From NCBI RefSeq assembly GCF_023101765.2, contig NC_064236.1, positions 3,534,001 to 3,598,000 on the forward strand: 64,000 nt of DNA. The letters are read 5' to 3'. Each line of letters opens with the position of its first letter. Within the stretch, counting starts at the first letter, position 1. The stretch comes from Spodoptera frugiperda (taxonomy: Eukaryota; Arthropoda; Insecta; Lepidoptera; Noctuidae). Position numbers and translations under genes: made by a program. Of the stretch, positions 27,801-41,200 are shown one piece after another. Under the pieces are notes generated by a model. The model saw only the letters and a list, made by a program, of their open reading frames with translations, did no database searches and was not told the DNA's origin.

Positions 27801-29206
27801 TATTAAAATTATTATGATGATACCGGTTACTTTATTGTCATATATTTACGGAATTACTTCATTAATATTCTTTTAATCTAATCGTATAATGTTATAATTA
27901 CCTTCCATATACATTTATATTATATTATATTATACAATACATAATTCATCACTTCATATCACCATTGGACTTTCCTTCCTTTAATTTGTTACTGACAAAC
28001 GCCATCCTATCTACCTTTATCAAAAATCTTAGTTCAAATATATAGTGATATAAAATACGCAATGTATATTATATTGTATTATGTATATAAACAAACATTC
28101 ATTAAGTAATTATACAGCGTGATTTTGTCTTGTTCTCCCGTGGCTAAATGATTTTGTTTTGATAGTACAATCGATCTACCTTTTCTTGATAGAATCATCA
28201 TTATGCAGTGGCGAATCATCGAATCAGCGACCCCATGTTTAAGGGTCCTTATGATGACATCAATTATCTTAAACTTGCTAAAAAAGGAATTGATTCGTTA
28301 TTTGGACTTTTGTCATTCCTTGTCACGTTGAAGGCCCCCGTAGCCCAGGGGCCCATATAATTGGTACGGCAGATACGGCACTAGCTACGCCCCTGTCATC
28401 ATAATCAGCCGTTAATACGAAAACGGTAACCTGGACTGATCGTACTTATCAATTATTTGATTAGCGTGGATACTAAACCTTGAGTTAGCGAAAATCTTTT
28501 TATTTTCATATTTCCTTTAACTCAGTTAATAATCGACAGTTTCGAATTTTAATTCCTTTCGAGGGCAATTACGTCGTTCTGCTGCGGGAAAGCGGTTATA
28601 AACTCACGCTGTATACTTTAACATACATTTTATTACACATCCAATATCGTTTAAACATCAATAGTCCTATAAAATATATGAAGATTCCGATATAGTGAAA
28701 ATCATTTACCTATTCGATCTGGGCAAGTTACTAGTGGATTATACATAATAATATGTGTAACAACTGACATAAATATAACAACGGCCGTGTTACAAGTGAC
28801 ATAATAATTATAACAATTTCATTATTACGCATAAAAATCTAACAGTCTAATGGAATAAGGAAGATTAATTCGCTACTGATCTTGAAACTGTATGTCTGTA
28901 AACACCATTACATATAACTAATCTTCTTTACACATGAATTTTGCACACTGAGACATAAAACGTACACATTGCCGAGTGAACATTACAAAGAGTATTATAA
29001 GTTATAACTGTATATTACCAAAAAGTCATTAAAATTTCTAATTTTACATTAATAAACATCATCAAAATATCAATGTTCCCGTATAAGATACACTGCATAA
29101 CCGTTTCTCACTTTTGATTCTTTTACAAATTCAGTGGCCAGTCCAAATGTCTCGTGTGCGCTTGATATGATGGTTGTGGACACTGAATTGGTAAAGAATG
29201 CTTTAC
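27801..29206. other. Region beyond the SLC35F6-like stop codon
   Basis: Part must be the 3' UTR of the minus-strand gene. The nearest clear AATAAA on minus is the complement of TTTATT near 28628. Around 28310-28400 a short repeat (ACTAGCTACGCCCCTG) also appears, inverted, near 17930. No exon is seen. Confidence 0.4.
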
Positions 29207-32200
29207 CTATTGTTCCTCAACATCGTGATCTGTCGGTTCAGGCTCGGTGTTGACAGCCTGGCTCTCGGCGTCGTCGGCGAGAGGCTCGGGAGCGGGGCGA
29301 CGGCATCGAGGAATAATGCCATTGTACTCGCACAGGCCAAAGATCAAGATGGCGAACCCGATCAGATGCTGCCAGTGGAACGTTTGCCACCTCACCGCCA
29401 AAGACACCATCCAGATCACGAACGTTCTGTGAATGTGTTTACATACTTTATAGTAATTTATGGTGTGTAAAGAATTTACAGACATTTTACACGTACTTAT
29501 TTTAAATTAAGATTTATATACGTGAAATGCATAAATACCCTAATCCTATGATTCTGCCTGTACAGTACACGTAATGACTGTAAAAACTGGCTATAATCAG
29601 CTAGATATAATATACTCACAATGTAATAAATTCATCATCATACATAAACAGCCTATGAGTGGTCACTGCTGACCAGAGGCCTCTTCTCATACGGAAAAAG
29701 ATTGACCATTAATGACTTTACTCAATGCAGGTTTGTTCACGATGTTTTCCTTCACCGTTAGACAGTGGTGTTTAAGTAATTTTAGAAAGTACATATAACT
29801 TGGAAAATTTCTCATTGGTACTTGCCGTTGGTAGGTGCCGAACCCACACCCTTATGCTGGAGAAGCGGGTGTCTTAAACCTCCGAGCCACCACGACACAT
29901 CATGTAATAAATTACGTATTATACATCTATTGAATATGATTAATCAGATTACCTGATAGAATCCAGGACCATTCGAGTAGTAGCAGACATTTCCTTAGTG
30001 ACGCTGATACCGGCGAAGTTGAAGAATGCAATAGAAATGATCGTGCCCAAAGTCGCTACCAAGATCAGGGGGTTGTTGCCTGAAACATGTACATATAGAC
30101 GAACAATATAATTTAAAGAAGAAAGAATGTAATAAGTTATGCCTGTAGAGTACACAATTTTATATGAATTATAGCAATTCTATCACACTAATATTATTTA
30201 AGGCGCTGTGCATAGTCAAAATAGGATTGATTCAACAGATTTTTTTGCCCAATGTTTACATGTTAGAGCAACAAAAAAAATATATGTTAATCTTGATCAT
30301 TTTTATGAATGGACCACCTTCTTCAAAACACGATTTCTATAAATTTTCTCGATAAAAAAAAATCATAAACTAACCATTTAAATTGAAATTCTAGCCATTG
30401 TAACTATATTATTTATGAACATATCTTAATAAAATTAATAACAGTGACGTAATTTAAAATAATAAAGGGATCTGCCTTATTTATTTGTCGATTGAAATGA
30501 GATATTTGTAAGAATTAATATAATTCATGATAAATAACTCAGAACGAATCGAACAAAATGTCGTCCGATCATGACATCTATTCGTTTCTCTTTCATTCCT
30601 ACGCGGACCGGCAGTGACCGCTGAGGCGCGCTGCTTGGTGGACCTATGTCAGTTTGTGTCAATCGCCGCTCAGAAAATAATCATTCACTAACATATCTTT
30701 TTGCTGTTTGTAATATTTTATTTTGTAATTAGCTTTTTCTAAGTTGGGTTGTCAGTATATTTTTTTGTACGAAATCGATTTAAAGTTATGTAAATACAAT
30801 TAATTTTTTCATATACTATTACCGCGTAGCATGGTGCAGATGACACATTCAGTAACGTTCCGTACCATTCTTGAAAGGAGAAGGGGACTTTTGGGCCCAG
30901 CAGTTAACTAGTTGAAATGTATATTAAAAAAACCGTCATATTTTTCTAAAGGAAATCACAAAATATGGTACCTTGTGTCTATCCGGGAAGCGAGAAAACT
31001 TAAATTAAGTTATAAAACATTAATGATTATTTAATCATTTATGCGTATAAGTACTCTGTGATTTAAACTTCTTACAACACTTCTGTCTGATATCAGTCAG
31101 TCATCGATTGACAGATGACACTTGTTTGTTGTGTTTCGTTCTAAATGCGCACGTATTTTCCATGTTTTATTGTTAAACCCCACGACCTCGGCTTTATAAA
31201 GGACTTTTGACGGATCTTGCATCTCTAAATTACCTTACTCTCTATTTTGGACAACTGTTTAAGCCTATCAATCGGATATTGACGACATGGATCGCTGTGT
31301 AGATTGTACGATTGCGACTGGTCGCAGTAACTCTATTGGCAGAAGAGTCTTGGAAGATGAGGCGATTTTATCAGTTATTCGTCAGTGGCGTGCATCTCAG
31401 CCTGTATAATATGGTATCTCAGTTGGGAAAGATACCAAGAAAATATACGTACCCCGCCCCTACACAATTCTTAGATGACATTCTCCTAATTATTGAAGAT
31501 GAATAATACATATTTTATACATAATTGGTGTTTTATTTATATATCCTCCTGTCCGTTTTTTAGTTTTTAAAAGATTAGTGCCTACTGCTTCTAAGTGCCT
31601 ATGTTTGCACCACGTTTTTTAAACGCGCCGTCGACGCGCGTTTTTAGCGATACTGACGCGATACTTGCGTGCGTATCGCGTCTGTATCGCTACAGACGCG
31701 ATAGTTAGACGCGGCCTGTAGACCTTTGCACACCTGACGCGCGTGTGTAGCGATACAGGAGCGCGTGTGTATCGATACACACGCGCACGTGCCGCGCGTT
31801 TGTATCGATACAAACGACAACAAACTGCACTGAAGGAGAAAAACGCGCCGGTGACACGCGTTTCCACAACGCGAGTCACCGGCGCGTTTAAAAAACGTGG
31901 TTTGCATAGGCCCTAAGTACAGAATATTGAATGTAAAAACTTGTCTTCGACTGTAGCGACTGTTCGGGGCACTGGAGAGCCAAACGTGTCAGATCTTCGA
32001 CACGTCACACACGCTCCTTGCTTAAAACCAAAATTATTTACTTATTATTCGTCCAAACTCATATTATTATCTGAGTCAGGATCATCTGAATCTGTATCTG
32101 TATATTGACATTATATACACGCAGATACACTGCACAACTAAACAACACACTTTAATAACAAAATTAAAGAGAATTCAATGTATGCTGCGAGTATCGATAG

Positions 32201-35200
32201 CGATAAAAAAAGACCTTTCTAATGTCCATCCCTAATCATGTGGTACTGAGAGACGTCAACGTCATACAGGCAACTGTCACTAGCGCAAAAACTATAGTAG
32301 TAGTAAGTTTGTGTAAATTATTGTTCGATTTCGGTTTTAGTCATAAAAAAACTAATAAAAAAATAAAATAAAAATAAAATAAAAATGTATACAACATAAT
32401 ATTGAAAAAATAAAAAAACAAAAACTAATACGAGTAATGAGATTCGATCTTAAGGATCACGGAACGCGAATCTAGACGGCAACGCACTGGGCCACTCGTC
32501 CATGAAACTATAGTAGCGAAATTACGCTCCTAAATAAAATGGAATACGCGTATCAATGACATTTGCACGGTGCATCCCTCAGTACACGAGACCCACTTCA
32601 CCTGCTTCACCCCCTCAAATACATAAAAGTTGTCTATTCACCGCGCCTTAAATGTGAAAGTTTATTGGTGTGGATGTTTGTCTGTAATTAAAGCTGAAAC
32701 TACTGAACGAATTTCGATGAATTTTGGTATACAGACAGAGTATGAGGTGATTTAGTCGATAGGATACATTTTATCCCACGCAACATTATAAATGGTATCT
32801 TTATTCAATACAAATTCTTACATAATTATATGAATTTTCCGCAATCGGATACACGTCATAATTATATCTGTAAGAATGGCATAACTCTTAATAATTTAAA
32901 AGCCTTTAAACAATAAATTGCAACATTTATTATGTCCAATCAACTATGCCAGAGAAAATTTAATCTGTTATTGAAATATTAATAGGATATTTCTTCTAAC
33001 GCGCGATAGTGATACACGTGTTATGAAACAAAGGAATGAAATAGAAGGCTATGAATAGTAGCACATTAAATGATAATACGTGCTATTGTGAGATTCACAA
33101 AAGTAATTCAGCTGCAAATGTAATGCATCGGCTAGATAATATGAATATTAAATGTCAAAGTCAAAACATTTATTTCAATTAATCCTTAATTAGGCACTTT
33201 TAAAACGTCGAATTGAATTGTCTGTCAGTCTGTCTGTTAGTGAAGCTAGGTGCTCATTCCAAAGTGTAGCTTCGAATGGAGAAAAACGATTGTTTTTATA
33301 GTTAATAACAGTAGTACTCGTATTATTAGCCAACAAAATACACTCCTGATCTTTTGAAAGACATTTACATATATTGATGGGGAACAGCAAAGGGCCTAAA
33401 GTGCTTCCTTGAGGGACACCTACCTGAGTATGATGGGTTAAGAAAGAAAGTTTGTAAAGATTATTTTTGATACTTGTAATTTGAGTACTGCTCATTAAGT
33501 AAGTTTAGAACCAGTTACAATCAAACTTCTTAAATAAGTTTTGAATTACTTTTCAATAAGAGTAGAGTGGTGAATGAAATTAAAGGCTTGACTGAAATCA
33601 AAACTAGCACTTAAGTTCTGTATAGGGTAAGACGTCGATGGTATTTAGGAATATTTAAATTCCTATTTCATAATGTATGTGATTAATTCCATGTTGTTAA
33701 AACCATTTATAGACCATGTTACTCACCGATTTGTACCAGTCCATCAATAGCATCTTCGACGGTTCCACGAGCATTATTACCGAAGTGGGGAGGGGCTGGA
33801 GTCCAGTAGAATACGACCAGGAGAGAGGACAGTACAGAGAAACCAAAGACACCTTCCCATCCTACAGCTTGCAGAGGTGGAATGTTAAGACCTGGAAATA
33901 TTACAGCATTAACTTAAAACATCGTAAAACCACATTTTAGCATCATTGTCATGATGATACTAATGATTGATGAAAAGTCGGTGGTGCTCAAAAATCATCA
34001 ACAAGTGTGAACCTATTCCAAATAAAGTGTTTGGTTATAAGCAGGCACTAGTTATTACGCTGGTGTGCTATATGGGCTAGAAACACATCTGGACCAAACA
34101 TAGTATAGCGTGTATTTTTACAACAACAAGATATTATTTATCCAACGAATAGTGTGCTGCGTTGGTATGTTTATCTTGATGAAATCTATTCCACCAATAA
34201 GAAACATTTAATGTTCCATAACTTGTATAGCATGTAAGCACATATGTACGGTAAGTTGAAACAACACGTGCGCAATGGACATGAAACATTTCATTTTTGT
34301 TTATTACACTAGGTATATAGCAAACAAATACATGTTGTTTTCTCTGAATATATAGACACTATAACCCATTAATTAAGTAAAGTCATTTGCCTAGCCATTA
34401 GCTAGACCACTTTTAAAGGCAGTTGAATCTCTGTATATCCAAACTTTACTAAGTTTTCCGGTTAGAAAATTATTGTGTTTTCATACGTAATATTTTTTAA
34501 TCGAATAAGTACTAGGTACTTCTTTAGATTGACAATCAATATTTTGGGAAACAACACTATTAACACTTACCAGCGACGTATTTCTCCTCGTACACCATTT
34601 GGCAGGCTGAGATAACTTGGGCGACAATGATGAGCAGGTCTCCGGTGATCAGGCTGTTCCTTCCTTTGGCCTCGCCAGCTGACTGGTACAGAGCATCCGT
34701 AACACCAACCACGATCAGACCAATAATAACAAAACCTGGAACGAGAAAAATGAAGTTTACTATCTTTAACGGCCCGTGAAAATTGGAAAATGGTCTCCGT
34801 AATAAAATACCATCGCTAACAACCAGGTGACCCCTCGAAAAAAAAATGATAACTAGTAATGAATTCCAAAGCCTTTTGATTGAACTAAGATGTACTTCGA
34901 TCAAGAATCAAAAACTTCTTACAAGAGGTACATCAGTATTATGTACAAAGTACAAGGGTGGTCCCATGCGCCTGACTAGCACTAAGTTATTGTTTGCTTT
35001 TACCTGGTGAGATCCGCTCTCTAGCCCCGCCCCATGACTGCATGACATGTCACGTCATGACATGATTCAAGCAATAAAATTTTAAAAAGATCAAGCAGGT
35101 CTATTCTCCACTGTACATCCACCCATACATTACTTTTTTTCTTTTAATTTTCATTAAAAACCTATTAGTAATATTCAAAGAACCTTTTATTTGTTTTTAA

Positions 35201-38200
35201 AAAGACCTGTAATATCATTAGTGATTTCTTTATAAGTATACTTAAGAAGTATTCTCGAGACTAATATATTATTTTATATTTTTTAAGAGTTCTCTTTAGC
35301 TTAATTGATAATGAATTCTTTGGAAAATTATAAAGAGCATTGAAGTAAATTGGCACTTGGAAAAAGAAATAACAAAAAAATAATAAGTTGTTATTGTCTT
35401 ATTTATTGACTTTCTCTAAGAGGATTTCGATGTTTTTCATCTCATTTAATATTTTTGTAGTTAACGTCATTTATTCACGATCGATATAAGTTGTTTGTTA
35501 CATGAGAACCCACTACACGTTGCACGACGTTCAATTCTCGCACGGAGCAAGACCTCGTGTGATCCACATATTGTTGTTTCGAGTCTGGGTGTCATGTGTA
35601 TGTGAAATTAATGCTCAAACCTTCTCCGTACGAGAAGAGGCCTTTGGTCAGCAGTGGCCACTTAATAGGCTGTTGATGTGTGTGAGACTTGCTAATTATT
35701 TTTACTTATAAAGCAATGCAATGACTAATTGCTGATGCTACATTTTCTGTTAGTTAGTAACAAAGGTCATGTGTTCTCAATAATATAATTATGGTGACTC
35801 ATGTTACGTAGATAAATTGAAAACGGATCGAGCAAACATTATTTTCATGATTCATTTGTCACAGATGTTACGTTTATATTATTTACTCATTAGGTATGTT
35901 TTTATATTAGCACAGTGAATTCTTACATTATTTATTTTTTCTTTTACACACCGTTGTCCCACCCTAGGATTGTCTCCTATGTCGTCGGTGCGTTTACAAA
36001 CATATAAGTTCATATACACATTACACCTAAACCCGAAACAACAATTTGTGGATCACAGAAAGAATTGCTCCGAGCGGGAATTAAACCCGCTACACGTAGC
36101 GCGGCAGTCGGTTGCCCAGAAACCGCGCCAATAGTCCGGTCAACATACGATATTGAAATATCAAAAATTCCGACAGAGCTGAATTTTGGTATAGACCTTT
36201 ATTTTACTATAAAGATTAAAATATTAAAAGTCCCCATCGATCCCATATGTGCTTCAAAAGTTATTCGGGGTCAAAGGTCAAGATTTTAGGTTTATTGAGT
36301 TTTTCTCAAAAACCGTAAGTTTTTTCGAAAAAATACATCAGACCAAATTTGTAGATCTCAAAATTCTCTACAAAATGGTCCTTATAAGTTTTTCTATAAG
36401 TATTACCGTTTCTAAGATAGATTCGTGTGTCCCACACATTTTTCCACTTTGGAAGCGTCTAACTTTCAAACGATTGATTTTGACGAAAAGTGGTTTTAGA
36501 AACCTTAATGTCTTTTTTAAAGACCTATCCATAGAGACCCATCACGGATATGTAAGCTGAAAAAAATTTTTTTGAGTCAGTTCCATGTATGGAGTGCCCC
36601 CTTTACTTTTTAAATTTATAAATTTTTATTCAAAATTCGAATAGCGGTTACCGATACACCATCTTACAAAGTTTCAACTATGTAGGCCCAACAGTTTCGG
36701 AAATAAATGTCTGTCCGTCCGTCCGTCCATCCGTCCGTATGTCACAGCCTGTTGGGCCACGAAACTGTTGGGCCTACATAGTTTAAACTTTGTAAGATGG
36801 TGTATTTCGGTAACCGCTATTCGAATTTTGAATAAAAATTTATAAATTTAAAAAGTAAAGGGGGCACTCCATACATGGAACTGACTCAAAAAAATTTTTT
36901 TCAACTTACATATCCGTGATGGGTCTCTATGGATAGGTCTTTAAAAAGACAATAAGGTTTCTAAAACCACTTTACGTCAAAATCAATCGTTTGAAAGTTA
37001 GACGCTTCCAAAGTGGAAAAATGTGGGGACACACGAATTTATCTTAGAAACGGTAATACTTATAGAAAAACTTATAAGGACCATTTTGTAGAGAATTTTG
37101 AGATCTACAAATTTGGTCTGAGGTATTTTTTTGAAAAACTTACGGTTTTTCAGAAAACTCAAAATACCTAAAATGTTGAACTTTGACCTCGAATAACTTT
37201 TGAAGCACATATGGGATCGATGGGGACTTTTAAATTTTTAATCTTTATAGTAAAATAAAGGTCTGTACCAAAATTCAGCTCTGTCGGAATTTTTGCTCTT
37301 TCATTACTGTTTTCAGGTCTAAATTGACCGGACTACAACCAACATATTTTCATGAGTGCAGTGATCACAAACGGCTCTTTCATAATCACTACTGAACAAA
37401 TCAAATCAGGACCGAGCGCTTTCAATTTTGCACGCATAGATGCTTGCTAGTAATAAATTGTGAAACGGGCGAAGACTCCCTATTCAATTTACTTGGAAAT
37501 AAACAAACGCAAAAGAAAATGAAAAGTTTCCCCTCCTCGGGGCGTTTTCCAACCCACTACAATGCAGTCCATGGCAGCATAATATTAAAAACAACTTTAT
37601 AAAAAGGCGAGCAAATAAGAAGACGTCGTAATTAAATGAGAAGCATTTTCAAAGCTTTTCACAGCTCTTTGAAAAACTTTCTACATAATATTCCTCAAAG
37701 TAAGTGCTCCGCTTAATTATAGGTATTGGGGGGAGGTTGGTTCACCCCTACTTACTAGTTGGGTAGTGGGGTGAGTGGAAACGCAGTAAACATGAAAGCT
37801 GCAGGCGGTATCGATCGCAAATCAACGAAGGTAGTGTATAAAGTAGCAATTATATTAAATATTATGGGAAGTCCAGTAAGTCTGGGGTGGTATAGGGAGG
37901 CTAGGGTTTACCCCACCCTACCAGACTCCCTCTGAGGAAGTGACCAAGCACGCTGGTGTCTACGGAACCGCAATACCATTACAAGAAATTAATTTAAATT
38001 TTCAATATACTGAATAGTTCACTAGTTCACACTGCTGTGTGTTTTTAAATCATACGGCCGAATATTACAGACGAATGGAACATCGATCAGTATATTAAAT
38101 TAATAAAGGCAGATGTATGACTAAACTGCACTCAAAATGTGTCAATTTCTCCCTCATTCAACATAAACTCAGATACGTTCACATCATAATTTGAGTTTGC

Positions 38201-41200
38201 CTGTTATCATTTTCCAACCAAAATACTATTCGACAATACCAAAACTTATTTTGGCTTCACGATTGATTATTTTTTTTATTTACCTTTCCATTTGTAATTC
38301 CACGCTTTCATATCAACACTCATTCACATCGCCCGTATATCTTTCTTTCATCAGTCACCCCTCGCTACTTAAGACCCCATCTGTTCAGAACTCCGTAATC
38401 ACTAGGGAAACTACAAAAGACATTCCCCCTGTGCATAATTTGCCAGGTAAACGGACACACAATTAGGAGCATGCAAACAACGCAGTGAATGTATCAAACC
38501 CAATTTAATACACGCCGTGGAAGTAATTGTGTTACTGGCCCATTTAGTCCAAACATTAGAACAATGCGTCTCACGGTGTCGGATAAACAAAATCACCACA
38601 ACAACCACCTGTGGGTTGGAGAATATGAATGAGGCAGAAACTATGTCGCCCGTCGTCGCGCCATTCATAAATGAGTAGATGCCAAGTTTTGTTAATTGTA
38701 TTGCTGTTTAAGGGGTCGATAATTTTACTTTCGAGCTAGGTGAGCGGTGCGGTGTTTAGACTAAACAAAATGGTATGAGTTATTTGGTATTGATCAGGAA
38801 TTGCAGAGCATCTGTGAAGGTGATTGGCGAATCTAATTGCCGTGTTGTAACGGCAGAATATGCATTTGCAACTAATCTTATTCTTTCCGCGAGTTTCTAC
38901 TATTTAAATGACAAGAGAGACCATGTAGCAGCGCTCCGTGATAAACCTGAACTTGAAAACTGCGAGCTCAAAAAATCCACCTGGTGAGCAAAGAACGAAG
39001 ATCATGACAGGCCCTCCTATATGTATAGAGGAGGCTCTTAGTCTAACAGTGGACCGTCATAGGCCCTTGCTATTGAAGACTATACAATTTTACGACAGAC
39101 AAGTTAATGCGTAATAGATATGGTATATAAAAAAAAAACAAATAAAATAGAAAATAAAATAGTTCTATAAACCTGTACACGGAACTCTGAAACCATAATA
39201 ACCGTGTCGTATAAGTACGCTTTACAATTTCAATCTCCTGAGTGTAGTTCGAGGGTGGCGCGTCAGGGGAGCGGCGGACACGGGAGAGGGGGAGAGGGGG
39301 ACGGGGGACACTGCACATTGTACTATGGCGACGTCGGATATTGATTTATAACGGGATGCAGCTTCCATCCAGTGCTACGACGTATTAGAACTCTATTTAG
39401 GTCATACGAGATGCTATGTTTTATTCAAAGGTGACACCTTTGGACCGATATATATCTTTAACCTCTGGTCAGCTCCTGTTAGTAGTAACTCCTATTATGG
39501 CCTATAGCCTCTCTCGCTAAATGGACTAACCAACACAAAAGGATTTTTTCAAATCGCGCCAGTAGTTCCGAAACTCACGAACAAACTTTTCAACTTTAAA
39601 CATTAGAATAGATTCAAGCGTTTAAGTAGATTTCTCATCAAACATGAGTACTTAATAAACATTTCAAAAATAAATAATACTAGGGTGTATATTCAAGTGC
39701 TTAAACCTTCTTTCATTACCTGGAACTATACTGAACTTTGTAATTTTGTACACGTGTACAAATAGACTAGAAGGTACTCAATGCAAAATTTATGGCTTCA
39801 TTACAACAAAGATTAACTCACTTTAATAAACTAAGAAATAGTCGAAACTATAAGCTGATCCAACAAATCTCGTAGTCGATCTCTTTGACAGAAATACAAA
39901 ACAACGATAGTCAAATCAAAAATCGATCGCCAACCAAGCATTATGGATATTGGGAATGGTTAAGAATTGCAGCCGTTATATCGATAGCTCCAAGCCACAG
40001 CCAACCCTGGACACACGCCAATCATCAACGCCACAATTATGGTACATTGTAAACCAATTTCATAACATTGAGGGGAACACGAGTTAGCATCCCGCACGTT
40101 AGAGGTCAACCGTAAAAATTACTTTCATCCTGTTGCATTTGCCAGAATGTCATACAAGGGGAGTAAAAATGAAAGTAGTGTATCCAGTGACCCATATAAA
40201 GCCGACGAAAGCAAAACCGAGAGATGTCATTGTAATTAGAACAGCATAATATGAAAGCGTTATTTTTTGCGAAGGTGGTGTTGCTTATGCAATTTCACAG
40301 GAAAAGGGCGTGTGGGTGGTTCAGGGGGGAGAACGTTGTACAGTACTTATATAATGGACATCTTCTCCAGGTAATGATGAATCTAAGATATAGTAGGATA
40401 GTGTGAGACGCAAGAAGATAATACGTACCTAAAGAGATTCAAATAATGACGAGGCTTCAATTATGGAGATAATGGTAAACAGCAAGATAATGCTCACCCC
40501 CAATTACATGGGACCTATAACACAATTGGTGAAAAGTGGGTGTACATTGTATAGTGGCATTACGTGCTGTAATGTGCACCTCTGCCAATTCTTTCATAAA
40601 AATGATATTATGATATGGTGATTATATATTGATGCTTATGATAAATAACGCCCATATCCCGGCTGTGGATATTCGTGGGCTGTTGATAATAAAGGAGTCA
40701 ATATCTTATGGTATCTATACTAGCCACCCGACAACAAACGAGGTGGCGAACAAAAATAGAAGCCATGTTATTTGAGATAAACAGAAACAGTTTTTTTGTT
40801 ATTGTGTTGAGATTCAACTTCCCAAGGCGACGGAATTTTCTCGCCCTGTTTGGAAACAAGCAACGTTTTGTTTTGACAACATCCCACTAACTACGTCCCC
40901 GAGCGGGAACGTCGTAGTCGTACTTATGTTGAAGTGGTACATTGTTTTGACACTCCTCCACGATTAAAAGCTTACTTAAAATAATAGCACTCATATACTC
41001 TACTCGTATGTGACAAATAAAGAAATCCACAACTAAAATAAACTTTCATTTCAAAAGTGAGGTAGAGGTTTTTGGATTTTACAAATAATTGAGGTATTGA
41101 GTTTTTGAGGTAGATAGCTTGCCTTTGATTAAGTAACGAATAGTAACATGATAAGAATAAAGCCTTTAACAGCCAAGACTAACTTCAATAATACGGCAAA

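Noticed and set aside
17928..28396. ACTAGCTACGCCCCTG motif near 28380 and its inverse near 17930, as ends of one element
   Set aside because: They are over 10 kb apart, with an unrelated gene end between them. Two independent copies of a short repeat are more likely.
31312..31506. 64-codon open frame as a small gene
   Set aside because: No poly(A) signal in a suitable position and no recognisable domain. It lies in an intron on the opposite strand.
36065..37210. Open frames of 70-103 codons inside the foldback
   Set aside because: Arms are inverted copies of each other, so similar frames appear on both strands. No known protein motif is visible.
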